NCBI RefSeq assembly: GCF_018390595.1
Contig: NZ_JAHBAV010000019.1
Location: 1 to 59,075, forward strand
Length of the DNA: 59,075 bases
Direction of reading: 5' to 3'
DNA from: Dietzia massiliensis
GTDB taxonomy: Bacteria > Actinomycetota > Actinomycetes > Mycobacteriales > Mycobacteriaceae
A model generated the notes under the pieces. The model was not told the DNA's origin. It did no database searches and was given only the letters and a program-made list of their open reading frames with translations. The translations under genes were made by a program, and so were the position numbers. Position 1 is the first letter of the stretch; every line of letters starts with the position of its first letter. Below are positions 29,353 to 35,914 of this stretch, piece by piece.

Positions 29353-29389
29353 TTTCGGGTGTCGGTCCCACTTTCGGGCGTCGGTCCAC
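29353..29389 (+). repeat. Tandem 18-19-bp direct repeat upstream of the small-protein genes
   Basis: TTTCGGGTGTCGGTCCCAC (29353-29371) is followed immediately by TTTCGGGCGTCGGTCCAC (29372-29389), one substitution and one deletion apart. It lies between the groEL2 terminator and the first small ORF, where a regulator could bind. Confidence 0.6.
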
Positions 29390-29552
29390 TCCGGCGGGCC
29401 GTAACACCACCGACACGTTCAGAGTGCTGCGTAAAAGGTCCGTGACCTGCGGTAAAGAGACTGTTTCAGCTATGGCGGCGGGTTCGACCGTTTCTTAGTG
29501 TCCTCTTCAGACGCCTCAGAAGGCGTCGTGAGTCACTGAGAAGGAGAACTCC

Positions 29553-29696
29553 ATGCCCAACTTCGGCCAGCTGTCCGACCTCTTCGGGGGAATCACCGAC
29601 GTTCTCGGCGCCCTTGTCTTCTTCACCGGCTCTCTCGGCGGCGAGGGCGGGGTGAACGACTTCATCGGCGCGATCACGAGCATCAGCGCCGAGTAG
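29553..29696 (+). CDS. Small porin-like protein, type A copy 1
   Basis: The 47-residue product starts MPNFGQLSDLFGG and contains a hydrophobic, glycine-rich core (ITDVLGALVFFTGSLGGEGG) and a C-terminal FIGAITSISAE. AAGGAG at 29541-29546 gives a strong start. There is no signal peptide, as for PorA/PorH of Corynebacterium. It is similar to the 57-residue protein at 30298 (shared MP-N/D-F start and TGSL.G.G motif), so the two are paralogues. It forms the first tandem pair with 29745. Position after groEL2 and size recall porH-porA; pore function and O-mycoloylation are inferred. Confidence 0.75.
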   Translation: MPNFGQLSDLFGGITDVLGALVFFTGSLGGEGGVNDFIGAITSISAE

Positions 29697-29744
29697 CCGC
29701 ACCCAGACACGTCACCGCACAGTCACAGATACAAGGAGCAGACA

Positions 29745-29900
29745 ATGACCTTCCCCGAGTTCGGATCCCTCGCCGGCGTCAGCGGCGCCCTGGGCTTCCT
29801 CAACGACTTCCTCGGGGCCTTCGGAGACCTGTTCTCCGGCCTCGACTACTTCACCGGAGGCGACTTTCAGGAGGCCCTCGCGGGCGGATTCCTCCAGTGA
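29745..29900 (+). CDS. Small porin-like protein, type B copy 1
   Basis: The 51-residue protein starts MTFPEFGSLAGVSGALGF and carries alternating Phe/Leu/Gly suited to an amphipathic membrane helix (FLNDFLGAFGDLFSGLDYF). It ends GGDFQEALAGGFLQ, and this YF-x-GGDFQ-x-AL-xx-GF ending recurs in the protein at 30586, its paralogue. AAGGAG lies at 29733-29738, 48 nt after the previous stop, so both come from one mRNA ended by the hairpin at 29944. It has no export signal. Confidence 0.77.
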   Translation: MTFPEFGSLAGVSGALGFLNDFLGAFGDLFSGLDYFTGGDFQEALAGGFLQ

Positions 29901-30219
29901 CTCCCTGAGCTCCGTCGAGGGTGGCGACTCTCCCCGACGGCCAGATGCGGCCCGCGCGATTCTCCCTCGCGCGGGCCGCATCGCTGTAGGTGTGGAGAGG
30001 GTGTTCACTCAGCGGGAGTCCCAAAGTGAACGGGGGATGGCCCAGGTGAACCGCTGACCTGCGGAGATGTCCCCAAAGGTGACGCGCCAAAAAACTCTTC
30101 TCAAAGCGCCACGATTAATGAGACTTCTTAAGGCTCCGTGGTTTACAGTCACTCAGGGCACACGCCCGGCGTCGGGCAAGGGCCAGCGCCAAACGGGTGG
30201 GTTGAGACGCACGTCACGA
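29901..30219. other. Intergenic region between the two small-protein pairs
   Basis: Contains the terminator of pair 1 (29944-29982) and then an unusually A+T-rich stretch at about 30085-30155, compositionally unlike the rest of the window. No ORF with a ribosome-binding site or conserved features was found. The promoter of pair 2 begins at 30220. Confidence 0.6.
29944..29982 (+). terminator. Terminator of small-protein pair 1
   Basis: GATGCGGCCCGCGCGA (29944-29959) pairs perfectly over 16 bp with TCGCGCGGGCCGCATC (29967-29982), 7-nt loop. Confidence 0.85.
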
Positions 30220-30247
30220 TTGACATCAGTGCGACTTAGGTTAACCT
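30220..30247 (+). promoter_or_regulatory. Sigma-A promoter of small-protein pair 2
   Basis: Perfect TTGACA (30220-30225), 16-bp spacer, TAACCT (30242-30247). It is one of the strongest consensus promoters in the window. The -10 coincides with a palindrome that resembles an iron box. Confidence 0.7.
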
Positions 30248-30254
30248 TACCCGG
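30236..30254. promoter_or_regulatory. Candidate DtxR/IdeR iron box over the pair-2 promoter
   Basis: TTAGGTTAACCTTACCCGG matches 14 of 19 positions of the iron-box consensus TTAGGTTAGSCTAACCTAA. Its first half-site is nearly perfect, and AGGTTAACCT (30238-30247) is an exact palindrome. Position over the -10 would give repression by iron-loaded regulator. Confidence 0.4.
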
Positions 30255-30297
30255 GGCCCCGTCAGCGGGGCGACATCACAGCAAAAGGGAGATACAC

Positions 30298-30471
30298 ATG
30301 CCTGACTTCAGCGCCATCAGCGCCGCGCTCACCGCGGTCACCAACGCCATCAGCGGCCTCGTGGCCCTGACCGGGTCCCTGACGGGCGACGGCCTGGGCC
30401 CCGCGCTCGAGGGCATCGGTCTCGGCGACCTGGGCAGCGCGGCCGAGACGGTCGTGACCGACGCCGCCTGA
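30298..30471 (+). CDS. Small porin-like protein, type A copy 2
   Basis: The 57-residue protein starts MPDFSAISAALTAVTNAI, with a hydrophobic helix followed by LVALTGSLTGDGLG and a weakly acidic end (GSAAETVVTDAA). Its N-terminal half and TGSL.G.G motif match the 47-residue protein at 29553. The ribosome-binding site is AAAAGGGAG. It has no signal peptide and no cysteine. A 7-bp-loop hairpin (GGCCGC..GCGGCC, 30510-30528) lies between it and its partner and may set their ratio. Confidence 0.75.
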   Translation: MPDFSAISAALTAVTNAISGLVALTGSLTGDGLGPALEGIGLGDLGSAAETVVTDAA

Positions 30472-30585
30472 TAGCCCAGTTGGCCCGAGTCAATCGGACC
30501 TCCAGGCAGGGCCGCTGTTGCCGCGGCCGCTTCAAACTTCGACTCTGATTCGGACTTTCCGGATCGCACTCTCAAGGAGAAACAC

Positions 30586-30759
30586 ATGGGTATCGACCTC
30601 GGTTCCATCGGTGGCGACAACGGCCTGCTCGCCAAGGGCGGCATCGTCGACCTCGGCGGTACGTTCCTCGGCGCCGTCAACAACCTGGTCAAGGCTGTCG
30701 GCTACTTCGTCGGCGGCGACTTCCAGAAGGCGCTCGACGCGGGCTTCATGAAGGCCTGA
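30586..30759 (+). CDS. Small porin-like protein, type B copy 2
   Basis: The 57-residue protein starts MGIDLGSIGGDNGLLAKGG and ends VGYFVGGDFQKALDAGFMKA. The C-terminal 17 residues align with the protein at 29745 (YF, GGDFQ, AL and GF all conserved), showing that an A-B gene pair was duplicated. Between is an amphipathic stretch (LGGTFLGAVNNLVKAVGYF). CAAGGAG precedes the ATG. It is the last gene before a U-rich intrinsic terminator. Likely to assemble with its type A partner in the mycomembrane; unproven. Confidence 0.77.
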   Translation: MGIDLGSIGGDNGLLAKGGIVDLGGTFLGAVNNLVKAVGYFVGGDFQKALDAGFMKA

Positions 30760-30778
30760 GTCGGACGACTGACTCGAG

Positions 30779-30812
30779 AAAGGGCTCCGGGCTGAGGCTC
30801 GGAGCCCTTTTT
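30779..30812 (+). terminator. Intrinsic terminator of small-protein pair 2
   Basis: AAAGGGCTCCG (30779-30789) pairs with CGGAGCCCTTT (30800-30810) and is followed by TT, giving five consecutive T. It is the most classical Rho-independent terminator in the window. Confidence 0.92.
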
Positions 30813-30854
30813 CGTGCTCGCGCCCGCCGCGGGCCGGCCGCGCGACCTGCGCTT

Positions 30855-30874
30855 GATATGGAATCGTTCATATC
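30855..30874. promoter_or_regulatory. Imperfect palindrome, candidate operator
   Basis: GATATG (30855-30860) and CATATC (30869-30874) are perfect complements around 8 nt that also keep AA/TT symmetry. It sits about 25 bp before the GATAAT box, a place typical of TetR- or MarR-type operators. The cognate regulator is unknown. Confidence 0.4.
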
Positions 30875-30910
30875 GGTAACACGGATCCGCGCCGAGTCGA
30901 TAATGTTGAC

Positions 30911-30988
30911 GTGAGCCGCACGGGAGGCTCCGAGGTTTCCGCCGGCCGGTGCCGGTGTGTCATCCTCGGGGTCGAACCCTGCGGGTGA
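30911..30988 (+). CDS. Candidate 25-codon leaderless uORF with three Cys codons
   Basis: GTG 30911 opens a frame that reads MSRTGGSEVSAGRCRCV and then ILGVEPCG before TGA. GATAAT is 6 nt upstream, so the ORF could be leaderless like many genes here. Three cysteines in the last twelve residues recall cysteine-responsive leader peptides of mycobacteria. It precedes the mycolyltransferase start by 139 nt. Chance occurrence is possible. Confidence 0.3.
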   Translation: MSRTGGSEVSAGRCRCVILGVEPCG

Positions 30989-31019
30989 ACTACCCAGTCT
31001 TGGCAGCGCACTGGTGATA

Positions 31020-31055
31020 CTAGTGTGTCTAATGGGACTTGTGTGACTACTGGGA
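31020..31055 (+). repeat. Tandem 18-bp direct repeat upstream of the mycolyltransferase
   Basis: CTAGTGTGTCTAATGGGA (31020-31037) is followed immediately by CTTGTGTGACTACTGGGA (31038-31055): 15 of 18 identical. The shared TGTG-N-CTA core and two-turn spacing resemble direct-repeat sites of response regulators. Confidence 0.55.
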
Positions 31056-31127
31056 ATCGGGTTAGCGTTTTCCACGAGAAGGTGCCCGGGTCCGTCTGTG
31101 AACAACGAGAATGTAAGGCGTCGAAAT

Positions 31128-32252
31128 ATGCGTTCAGTGAAGCGGTTCGGCAAGAAGGTCGCAGCAGCGGCCCTCGCCGCGGCCATGGTCCCCGTCGTCG
31201 CCACGGGCACGGCTCAGGCCCAGGGCGGCACGATCCAGTACACCAAGGCCACGGCCAAAAATAAGGTCGCCGAGACCGAGCTCCCGGACGGTCGACTGAT
31301 CGTGTCGGTGTGGTCGGACAAGATGGCCGTCGAGGTGCCGAACATCGTCCAGCGGCCGCGCGACGGCAACCCGCACGCGCCGGTCCTCTACCTGGTCAAC
31401 GGTGCCGGTGGCGGCGAGGACTCGGCCACCTGGCAGGCACAGTCCGACGTCAAGCAGTTCATGTCCGACAAGGACGCCTGGACCGTCACCCCGATCGGCG
31501 GCGCCTTCTCGTACTACACGGACTGGCAGAAGCACGATCCCAATGTCCAGACCCGCTTCGCGCGTGACACCGACCGTCCGATGGCGTTCGAGACCTACCT
31601 CGCCAAGGAACTGCCGGATCTCTTCGAGGGTCGCTACGGGGGGAACACCGGCGACGCCCGCGGCCGTGGTCTCGCCGCGATCTCCATGACCGCGACCTCG
31701 GTCCTGACCATCGCCCAGAAGTACCCGGGCCGGTTCGACGCCATCGGCTCCTACTCCGGTTGTGCCGAGACGTCCACCCCGATCGGCCACGAGTTCATCA
31801 ACATCGTCACCGGCATGCGGGGCGGGGCCGACCTCAACAACATGTGGGGGCCCTTCCCGGGCGAGCCCCGCGCGGGTACCAACAGCTGGTTCGACAACGA
31901 CCCGGTCTGGGGCGCCTGGCGCTTCAAGGAGCAGATGGACCGCGGCCAGCTGCCCGCCATGTTCATCTCGACCGGAAACGGTCTGCCCGGACCGCACGAG
32001 TCGCTCGAGAACTGGCGCCTGCGCAACAGCATCCCGGCGCTGGCCAACCAGGCGATCGTCGGCGGTGTCATCGAGGCGGCCACCCAGTACTGCACGGCCA
32101 ATCTGGCCCGCCGCTTCGGTGAGCTCGGCATCCCCGCCCACTTCGACTTCGCGCCCAACGGCACGCACTCGTGGGGCTACTGGGAGGACGACCTCAAGCA
32201 GTCCTGGCCCATGATGGCGAACGCCATGGGTGCCCGCTGGGGCGCTCTCTGA
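31128..32252 (+). CDS. Secreted mycolyltransferase (antigen 85/Cmt family), second copy
   Basis: The 374-residue precursor has signal MRSVKRFGKKVAAAALAAAM to about residue 31 (TAQA). The mature domain is antigen-85-like: APVLYLVNGAGGGEDSATW, FARDTDRPMAFETYLAKELP, the nucleophile elbow AAISMTATS (Ser186), FDAIGSYSGCAETS and the C-terminal NGTHSWGYWEDDL (His347). It lacks the Pro-rich spacer of the other copy. ATG 31128 is preferred (AAGG about 10 nt upstream) over GTG 31098, which would add ten residues. Placement beside the small-protein genes suggests it could mycoloylate them or build the mycomembrane they enter. Confidence 0.93.
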   Translation: MRSVKRFGKKVAAAALAAAMVPVVATGTAQAQGGTIQYTKATAKNKVAETELPDGRLIVSVWSDKMAVEVPNIVQRPRDGNPHAPVLYLVNGAGGGEDSATWQAQSDVKQFMSDKDAWTVTPIGGAFSYYTDWQKHDPNVQTRFARDTDRPMAFETYLAKELPDLFEGRYGGNTGDARGRGLAAISMTATSVLTIAQKYPGRFDAIGSYSGCAETSTPIGHEFINIVTGMRGGADLNNMWGPFPGEPRAGTNSWFDNDPVWGAWRFKEQMDRGQLPAMFISTGNGLPGPHESLENWRLRNSIPALANQAIVGGVIEAATQYCTANLARRFGELGIPAHFDFAPNGTHSWGYWEDDLKQSWPMMANAMGARWGAL

Positions 32253-32291
32253 TCGACCGGCGCCACGGCGGCTCACCCGCGCCCGGAGCCC

Positions 32292-32331
32292 ACGGACCCC
32301 GCTCACCTCACATCAGGTGGGCGGGGTCCGT
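32292..32331 (+). terminator. Terminator of the second mycolyltransferase
   Basis: ACGGACCCCGCTCACCT (32292-32308) pairs with AGGTGGGCGGGGTCCGT (32315-32331), 17 bp with one wobble, 6-nt loop, then TCTC. Confidence 0.85.
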
Positions 32332-32427
32332 TCTCGTATGCGGCCGCCGCCACCGGGGCCGGGCCGTCGCGCGGCCCCGCCGCGGGCCGGCTGCGGCGAA
32401 CGGAGCGTAGTCCGGCATCCTGTACCC

Positions 32428-33323
32428 ATGACCACGATCGAAGACCCCGCCCGGGTCGAACTGCACCACCCGGACGGCAGCACCAGCCCGCTGCTGATCG
32501 TGGAGGCCGACCAGCGGGACGAGCGCCGGCCGTCGGTCCTGGTGCTGCCGGGCATCGCCGTCGGCGCCCGTTACTACCTCCCGCTCGCCCGCGCGCTGGC
32601 GGCCGAGGGCGTCGACGTCGCGATCACCGAGCTGCGCGGCCAGGGAGACAGCACCTACCGCATCGGTCGGCGTAGCGCCCCGGCCGGCTACCACGAGAGC
32701 GCCCCGAGGACGTCCCGCTCGCGCTCGACGCGATGGAGCGGCGCCTCGGCCGCCGACCCGTGATCCTCCTGGGGCACAGCATGGGCGCGCAGATCGGTGT
32801 GTACCACCTCGCGCGTCACGACCCACGCGTCGCCGGGCTCGTCGCGGTCGCGGCCCAGTCACCGTTCCACCGCGGCTTCCCTGGGCCCGTCGGCCGCAAG
32901 CTGCGCGCGGGTTCGGTGTTCCTCCCGGCGTTGGGCTGGCTCTCCGGGCACGTGCCGGGACAGTTCTTCGGCGCGAAGGGACGGATCCCCGCCGACCGCA
33001 TCCGGGACTGGGCCCGGCTCGCCGCGGCGGGCGTCATGCAGCCGGCCCGCGCCGATCTCGACTACCCGGCGGGCCTGTCGCGCGTCACCGTGCCGGCGCT
33101 GGCGGTGGTGATCGCCGACGACCCGCTCGCCCCCGCGAGTGCCGCGCGCAACCTCCTGGCCATGCTGCCCTCCGCGCGCACGACCCTCGAGCTCGAACCC
33201 GAGGCGCTGGGGCACAACTCATGGGCGCGCCGACCCGCCGAGGTGGTCGCCCGGGTGCTCGCGTGGACGGACCGGGAGGTCGTCAGGCCCGAGGGAGACG
33301 ACGACGAGGTAGTCGACGCCTGA
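32428..33323 (+). pseudogene. Alpha/beta hydrolase interrupted by a frameshift
   Basis: Two overlapping frames make one hydrolase. Frame 1 from ATG 32428 encodes the N-terminal strands (RPSVLVLPGIAVGARYYLPLARALAAEGVDVAITELRGQGDS) and runs to a stop at 32763. After about 32698-32706 the homology continues in another frame with EDVPLALDAMERRLGRRPVILLGHSMGAQIGVYHL (nucleophile elbow GHSMG), a cap (FFGAKGRIPADRIRDWARL), the acid IADDPLAP and a His region EALGHNSW, ending at 33323. One base appears lost near GAGAGCGCCCCGAGG. It could be a true pseudogene, a sequencing error or recoding. The 3' end overlaps the convergent peptidase by 41 bp. Confidence 0.8.
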
Positions 33324-35463
33324 AAAACTCGTACGTGAGGACCGCTTTCCGCGCCTCCTGCGTGTTGTCGGCGGCGCCGGCGTGGCCGCCCTCGACGTTT
33401 TCGTAATAGGCGACCTCGTGACCCGCGGCCTCCAGGGCGGCGGTCATCTTCCGCGCGTGGCCCGGGTGCACGCGGTCATCCCGTGTCGAGGTGGTCATGA
33501 GCACGGGCGGGTAACGGACCTCCGAGGCGGGCCGGATGTTCTGGTAGGGGGAGTACGCGCCGAGGAAATCGTCCCAGTCGGACGAGTCCGGGTCGCCGTA
33601 CTCGGCCATCCACGACGCGCCGGCCAACAGTAGGTGGTAACGCTTCATGTCCAGCAGCGGTACAGCGATCGCCAGCGCTCCGAAGAGTTCCGGGTAGCGG
33701 GTGAGCATGACGCCCATGAGCAGCCCGCCGTTGGATCCGCCGGTCGCGCCCAGCTGGTCGCGGGTGGTCACCCCCGTCTCGACGAGGGCGCGCGCGACGG
33801 CCGCGAAGTCCTCGTAGGCGCGCGGCCGCTTCTCGCGCAGGGCGGCCCGGTGCCACGACGGCCCGTACTCGCCGCCGCCGCGGATCCCCGCCACGACGTA
33901 CACGCCGCCCTCCTCGAGCCACAGAGCGCCGCGCAGGGCCGCGTACGCGGGCCGCATCGACACCTCGAAGCCTCCGTAGCCGTACAGGATGGTTGGTCGG
34001 GGGCCGTCCGGGCCGGGCCCGCGCATGACGGTGTACGGGACCTCGGTGCCGTCATCGCTCACGGCGGTGTGGCGGGTGACCTCGATGCCGGCCGTGTCGA
34101 ACCGGTGCGGGGTCGCGCCGAGGGTGGTGGTGCTGCCGTCGGCGCGCAGGAGCACCAGCGACGGTGGCACGACCGGCCCGGAGACCGCGAGCACGGCGTC
34201 GTCGGGGTGCGGCCGCTCGCCGTCGGACCGCCCTCCTCCCGCCGGCCCGGAGTCCTCCTGCTCGCCGTCCCGCATCCCGGACAGCCGGTCGCAGGACAGC
34301 ACGTCGATCGACACGTGCTCGGGCAGGCCCTCCACCGGCAGCGGCGTCCAGTCGCCGTCGGCGGTCCCGGGGATGGTGTAGGCCTCGATCCGCGACTCGG
34401 TGTCGTCGAGGACCGTCAGCAGGATCCGGCCGCGGCCCCAGGTGATGTCCTCGACGGTCGTGGACGGGGTGGGGGAGAACAGGACGACCGGCTCGGGCAG
34501 GCGCCCGGGGTCGGCGTCGACGGCGGACCACGGCACCACGAGCACCGACCCGCCGGGATGGGTCCGGCCCGCGATCTCGAGATCGGTGCGGGGCCGCAGG
34601 AGGAGCCAGTCGCCGCATGAGGTGACGTCGCAGTCCTCGGGCACGGGCACGGCGCGCGGCCCGGTCGTGGCGGGGTCGGTACCGGAGGTCCAGAAGACCT
34701 CCTGCGAGGTGTGGAAGTCCGGCGCCCTGCTGGCGAGGAATCTCCCCGTCGTGGGGTCGTGGGAGGCGCCCACCGCGACGTCGTCGGTCTGGCCCTCGAA
34801 GATCACGGGCGTCTGCGCGGGGTCGGTGCCGCGCCGCCACAGTCGTACGACGCGCGCGTAGCCCGAATCGGTGGCGTCGGATCCCTCCGGGTCGAGCGGC
34901 GCGGCGAGGAGCACGGTGTCGCGGTCGACCCACGACACCGAGCACTTGGCCTCGCTCAGTCGGAAGCCGTCCTCCGAGGCGGGGACGAAGCGTCGCGCGA
35001 GGAGGTCGAACTCGCGGATCTCGACGGCGTCCGCGCCGCCGCGGGACAACCGCAGCAGTGCGCGGTCGTCGGCGGGCCGGCGGACGACCGTCCCCGAGTA
35101 CACCCAGTTGACGCCTTCCTCGTCGGCGAGCGCGTCGACGTCGACGAGCGTCTCCCACGCCGGGTGGTCGACACCTGGCGCGCCCTCTGCGAGGACCGAC
35201 CACGGCACGCGGCGCCACAGTCCGCGTCGGTGGTCGCCGTCCTTCCACAGCGTGTAGGCGTGGGGGCCGCGCAGGACGGGCCAGGCGATACGGTCCGTGG
35301 CGTCGAGGATCTCCAGCGCCCGGGTGTAGGAGGCCTCGGCGTGCTCGCCGGTCGCGAGATCGGCCACCGTCCGGTCGCTGCGCATCCGCACCCACTCCAG
35401 GGCGTGGGGCGCGTCCACGTCCTCCAGGTGGAGGTACGGATCTGAGCTCGGGGAAACCGTCAT
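33283..35463 (-). CDS. Prolyl oligopeptidase family serine peptidase (S9A)
   Basis: The 726-residue cytoplasmic peptidase has an N-terminal seven-bladed beta-propeller (to about residue 420) and a C-terminal alpha/beta-hydrolase domain. The triad motifs are QLGATGGSNGGLLMG (Ser), TSTRDDRVHPGHA (Asp) and YENVEGGHAGAADN (His). A short insert EQEDSGPAGGGRSDGERPH interrupts the propeller, and the C-terminus RRRLPRRRLPRA is basic and repetitive. ATG 35463 is chosen over an upstream in-frame start at 35508. Rv0457c occupies the corresponding place in M. tuberculosis. Confidence 0.93.
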   Translation of the reverse strand: MTVSPSSDPYLHLEDVDAPHALEWVRMRSDRTVADLATGEHAEASYTRALEILDATDRIAWPVLRGPHAYTLWKDGDHRRGLWRRVPWSVLAEGAPGVDHPAWETLVDVDALADEEGVNWVYSGTVVRRPADDRALLRLSRGGADAVEIREFDLLARRFVPASEDGFRLSEAKCSVSWVDRDTVLLAAPLDPEGSDATDSGYARVVRLWRRGTDPAQTPVIFEGQTDDVAVGASHDPTTGRFLASRAPDFHTSQEVFWTSGTDPATTGPRAVPVPEDCDVTSCGDWLLLRPRTDLEIAGRTHPGGSVLVVPWSAVDADPGRLPEPVVLFSPTPSTTVEDITWGRGRILLTVLDDTESRIEAYTIPGTADGDWTPLPVEGLPEHVSIDVLSCDRLSGMRDGEQEDSGPAGGGRSDGERPHPDDAVLAVSGPVVPPSLVLLRADGSTTTLGATPHRFDTAGIEVTRHTAVSDDGTEVPYTVMRGPGPDGPRPTILYGYGGFEVSMRPAYAALRGALWLEEGGVYVVAGIRGGGEYGPSWHRAALREKRPRAYEDFAAVARALVETGVTTRDQLGATGGSNGGLLMGVMLTRYPELFGALAIAVPLLDMKRYHLLLAGASWMAEYGDPDSSDWDDFLGAYSPYQNIRPASEVRYPPVLMTTSTRDDRVHPGHARKMTAALEAAGHEVAYYENVEGGHAGAADNTQEARKAVLTYEFFRRRLPRRRLPRA

Positions 35464-35539
35464 GACCTCGATGATGCCGTGGTCGTGTCGGAGTGACCGA
35501 GCCGACATGTCGGATGGGGGTCCGGATCTTCACAGACTC

Positions 35540-35568
35540 TTGTTATGAGGCTGCGCCGTCAGTAGCAT
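35540..35568 (+). promoter_or_regulatory. Promoter of the fifth small-protein gene
   Basis: TTGTTA (35540-35545), 17-bp spacer, TAGCAT (35563-35568). A short hairpin, CGGGTC-GTCT-GACCCG (35581-35596), follows in the 5' UTR. Confidence 0.5.
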
Positions 35569-35645
35569 CATCCCCACGTTCGGGTCGTCTGACCCGGCCA
35601 TTCTCGGGGATCCGGGAATGCACCCTCGATAAACGGAGACACATA

Positions 35646-35792
35646 ATGGGTTCCCTCAAGCTCGGATCGGTCACGGAGTCCCTCGGCGGAGGCACCGGCA
35701 GCTCCACCGAGACCATCACCGATCAGATCGCCGAGACCGTCGGCGACCTGGTCGCCACCGCGCTCCGGCAGGTCCTGGGCAACCTGTCCTGA
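35646..35792 (+). CDS. Fifth small secreted/porin-like protein
   Basis: The 48-residue protein starts [18 protein letters not shown] and continues with a helix rich in Thr, Ile, Val and acidic residues ([22 protein letters not shown]), ending GNLS. It has no signal peptide or cysteine. Size, lack of signal, Ser/Gly-rich N-terminus and C-terminal serine recall corynebacterial PorH, whose penultimate Ser is O-mycoloylated. CGGAGAC precedes the ATG; a strong hairpin follows at 35809. It is single, not paired, and about 5 kb from the other small genes. A surface role is inferred. Confidence 0.68.
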   Translation: MGSLKLGSVTESLGGGTGSSTETITDQIAETVGDLVATALRQVLGNLS

Positions 35793-35808
35793 CGGCGCCC
35801 GCAGACAT

Positions 35809-35848
35809 CCCGACGCCGCCCCTTCCACCCGGAGGGGGCGGCGTCGGG
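35809..35848 (+). terminator. Terminator of the fifth small-protein gene
   Basis: Arms 35809-35826 and 35831-35848 pair over 18 bp with one wobble and a 4-nt loop, then CATTT. Confidence 0.88.
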
Positions 35849-35901
35849 CATTTCGGGTGCGATCGGGGGCGGCTCGGGGTGCCTGCGACACGCGTTGCGC
35901 A

Positions 35902-35907
35902 TAGTCT
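35902..35907 (+). promoter_or_regulatory. -10 element of leaderless lpd
   Basis: TAGTCT, 7 nt, then GTG 35915. Confidence 0.55.
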
Positions 35908-35914
35908 GTGTGTC

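Larger units (their letters stand above)
30813..31127 (+). other. Long 5' region of the mycolyltransferase gene
   Basis: This 315-bp region holds a 20-bp imperfect palindrome (30855-30874), a GATAAT -10-like box (30899-30904) 6 nt before a 25-codon GTG ORF (30911-30988), and a tandem 18-bp repeat (31020-31055). No larger gene is present. The amount of structure suggests a heavily regulated transcript. Confidence 0.55.

Noticed and set aside
29510..29527. GACGCCT-CAGA-AGGCGTC hairpin before the first small protein as a riboswitch
   Set aside because: It is a simple 7-bp stem without further conserved structure; it may stabilise the mRNA but does not support a riboswitch call.
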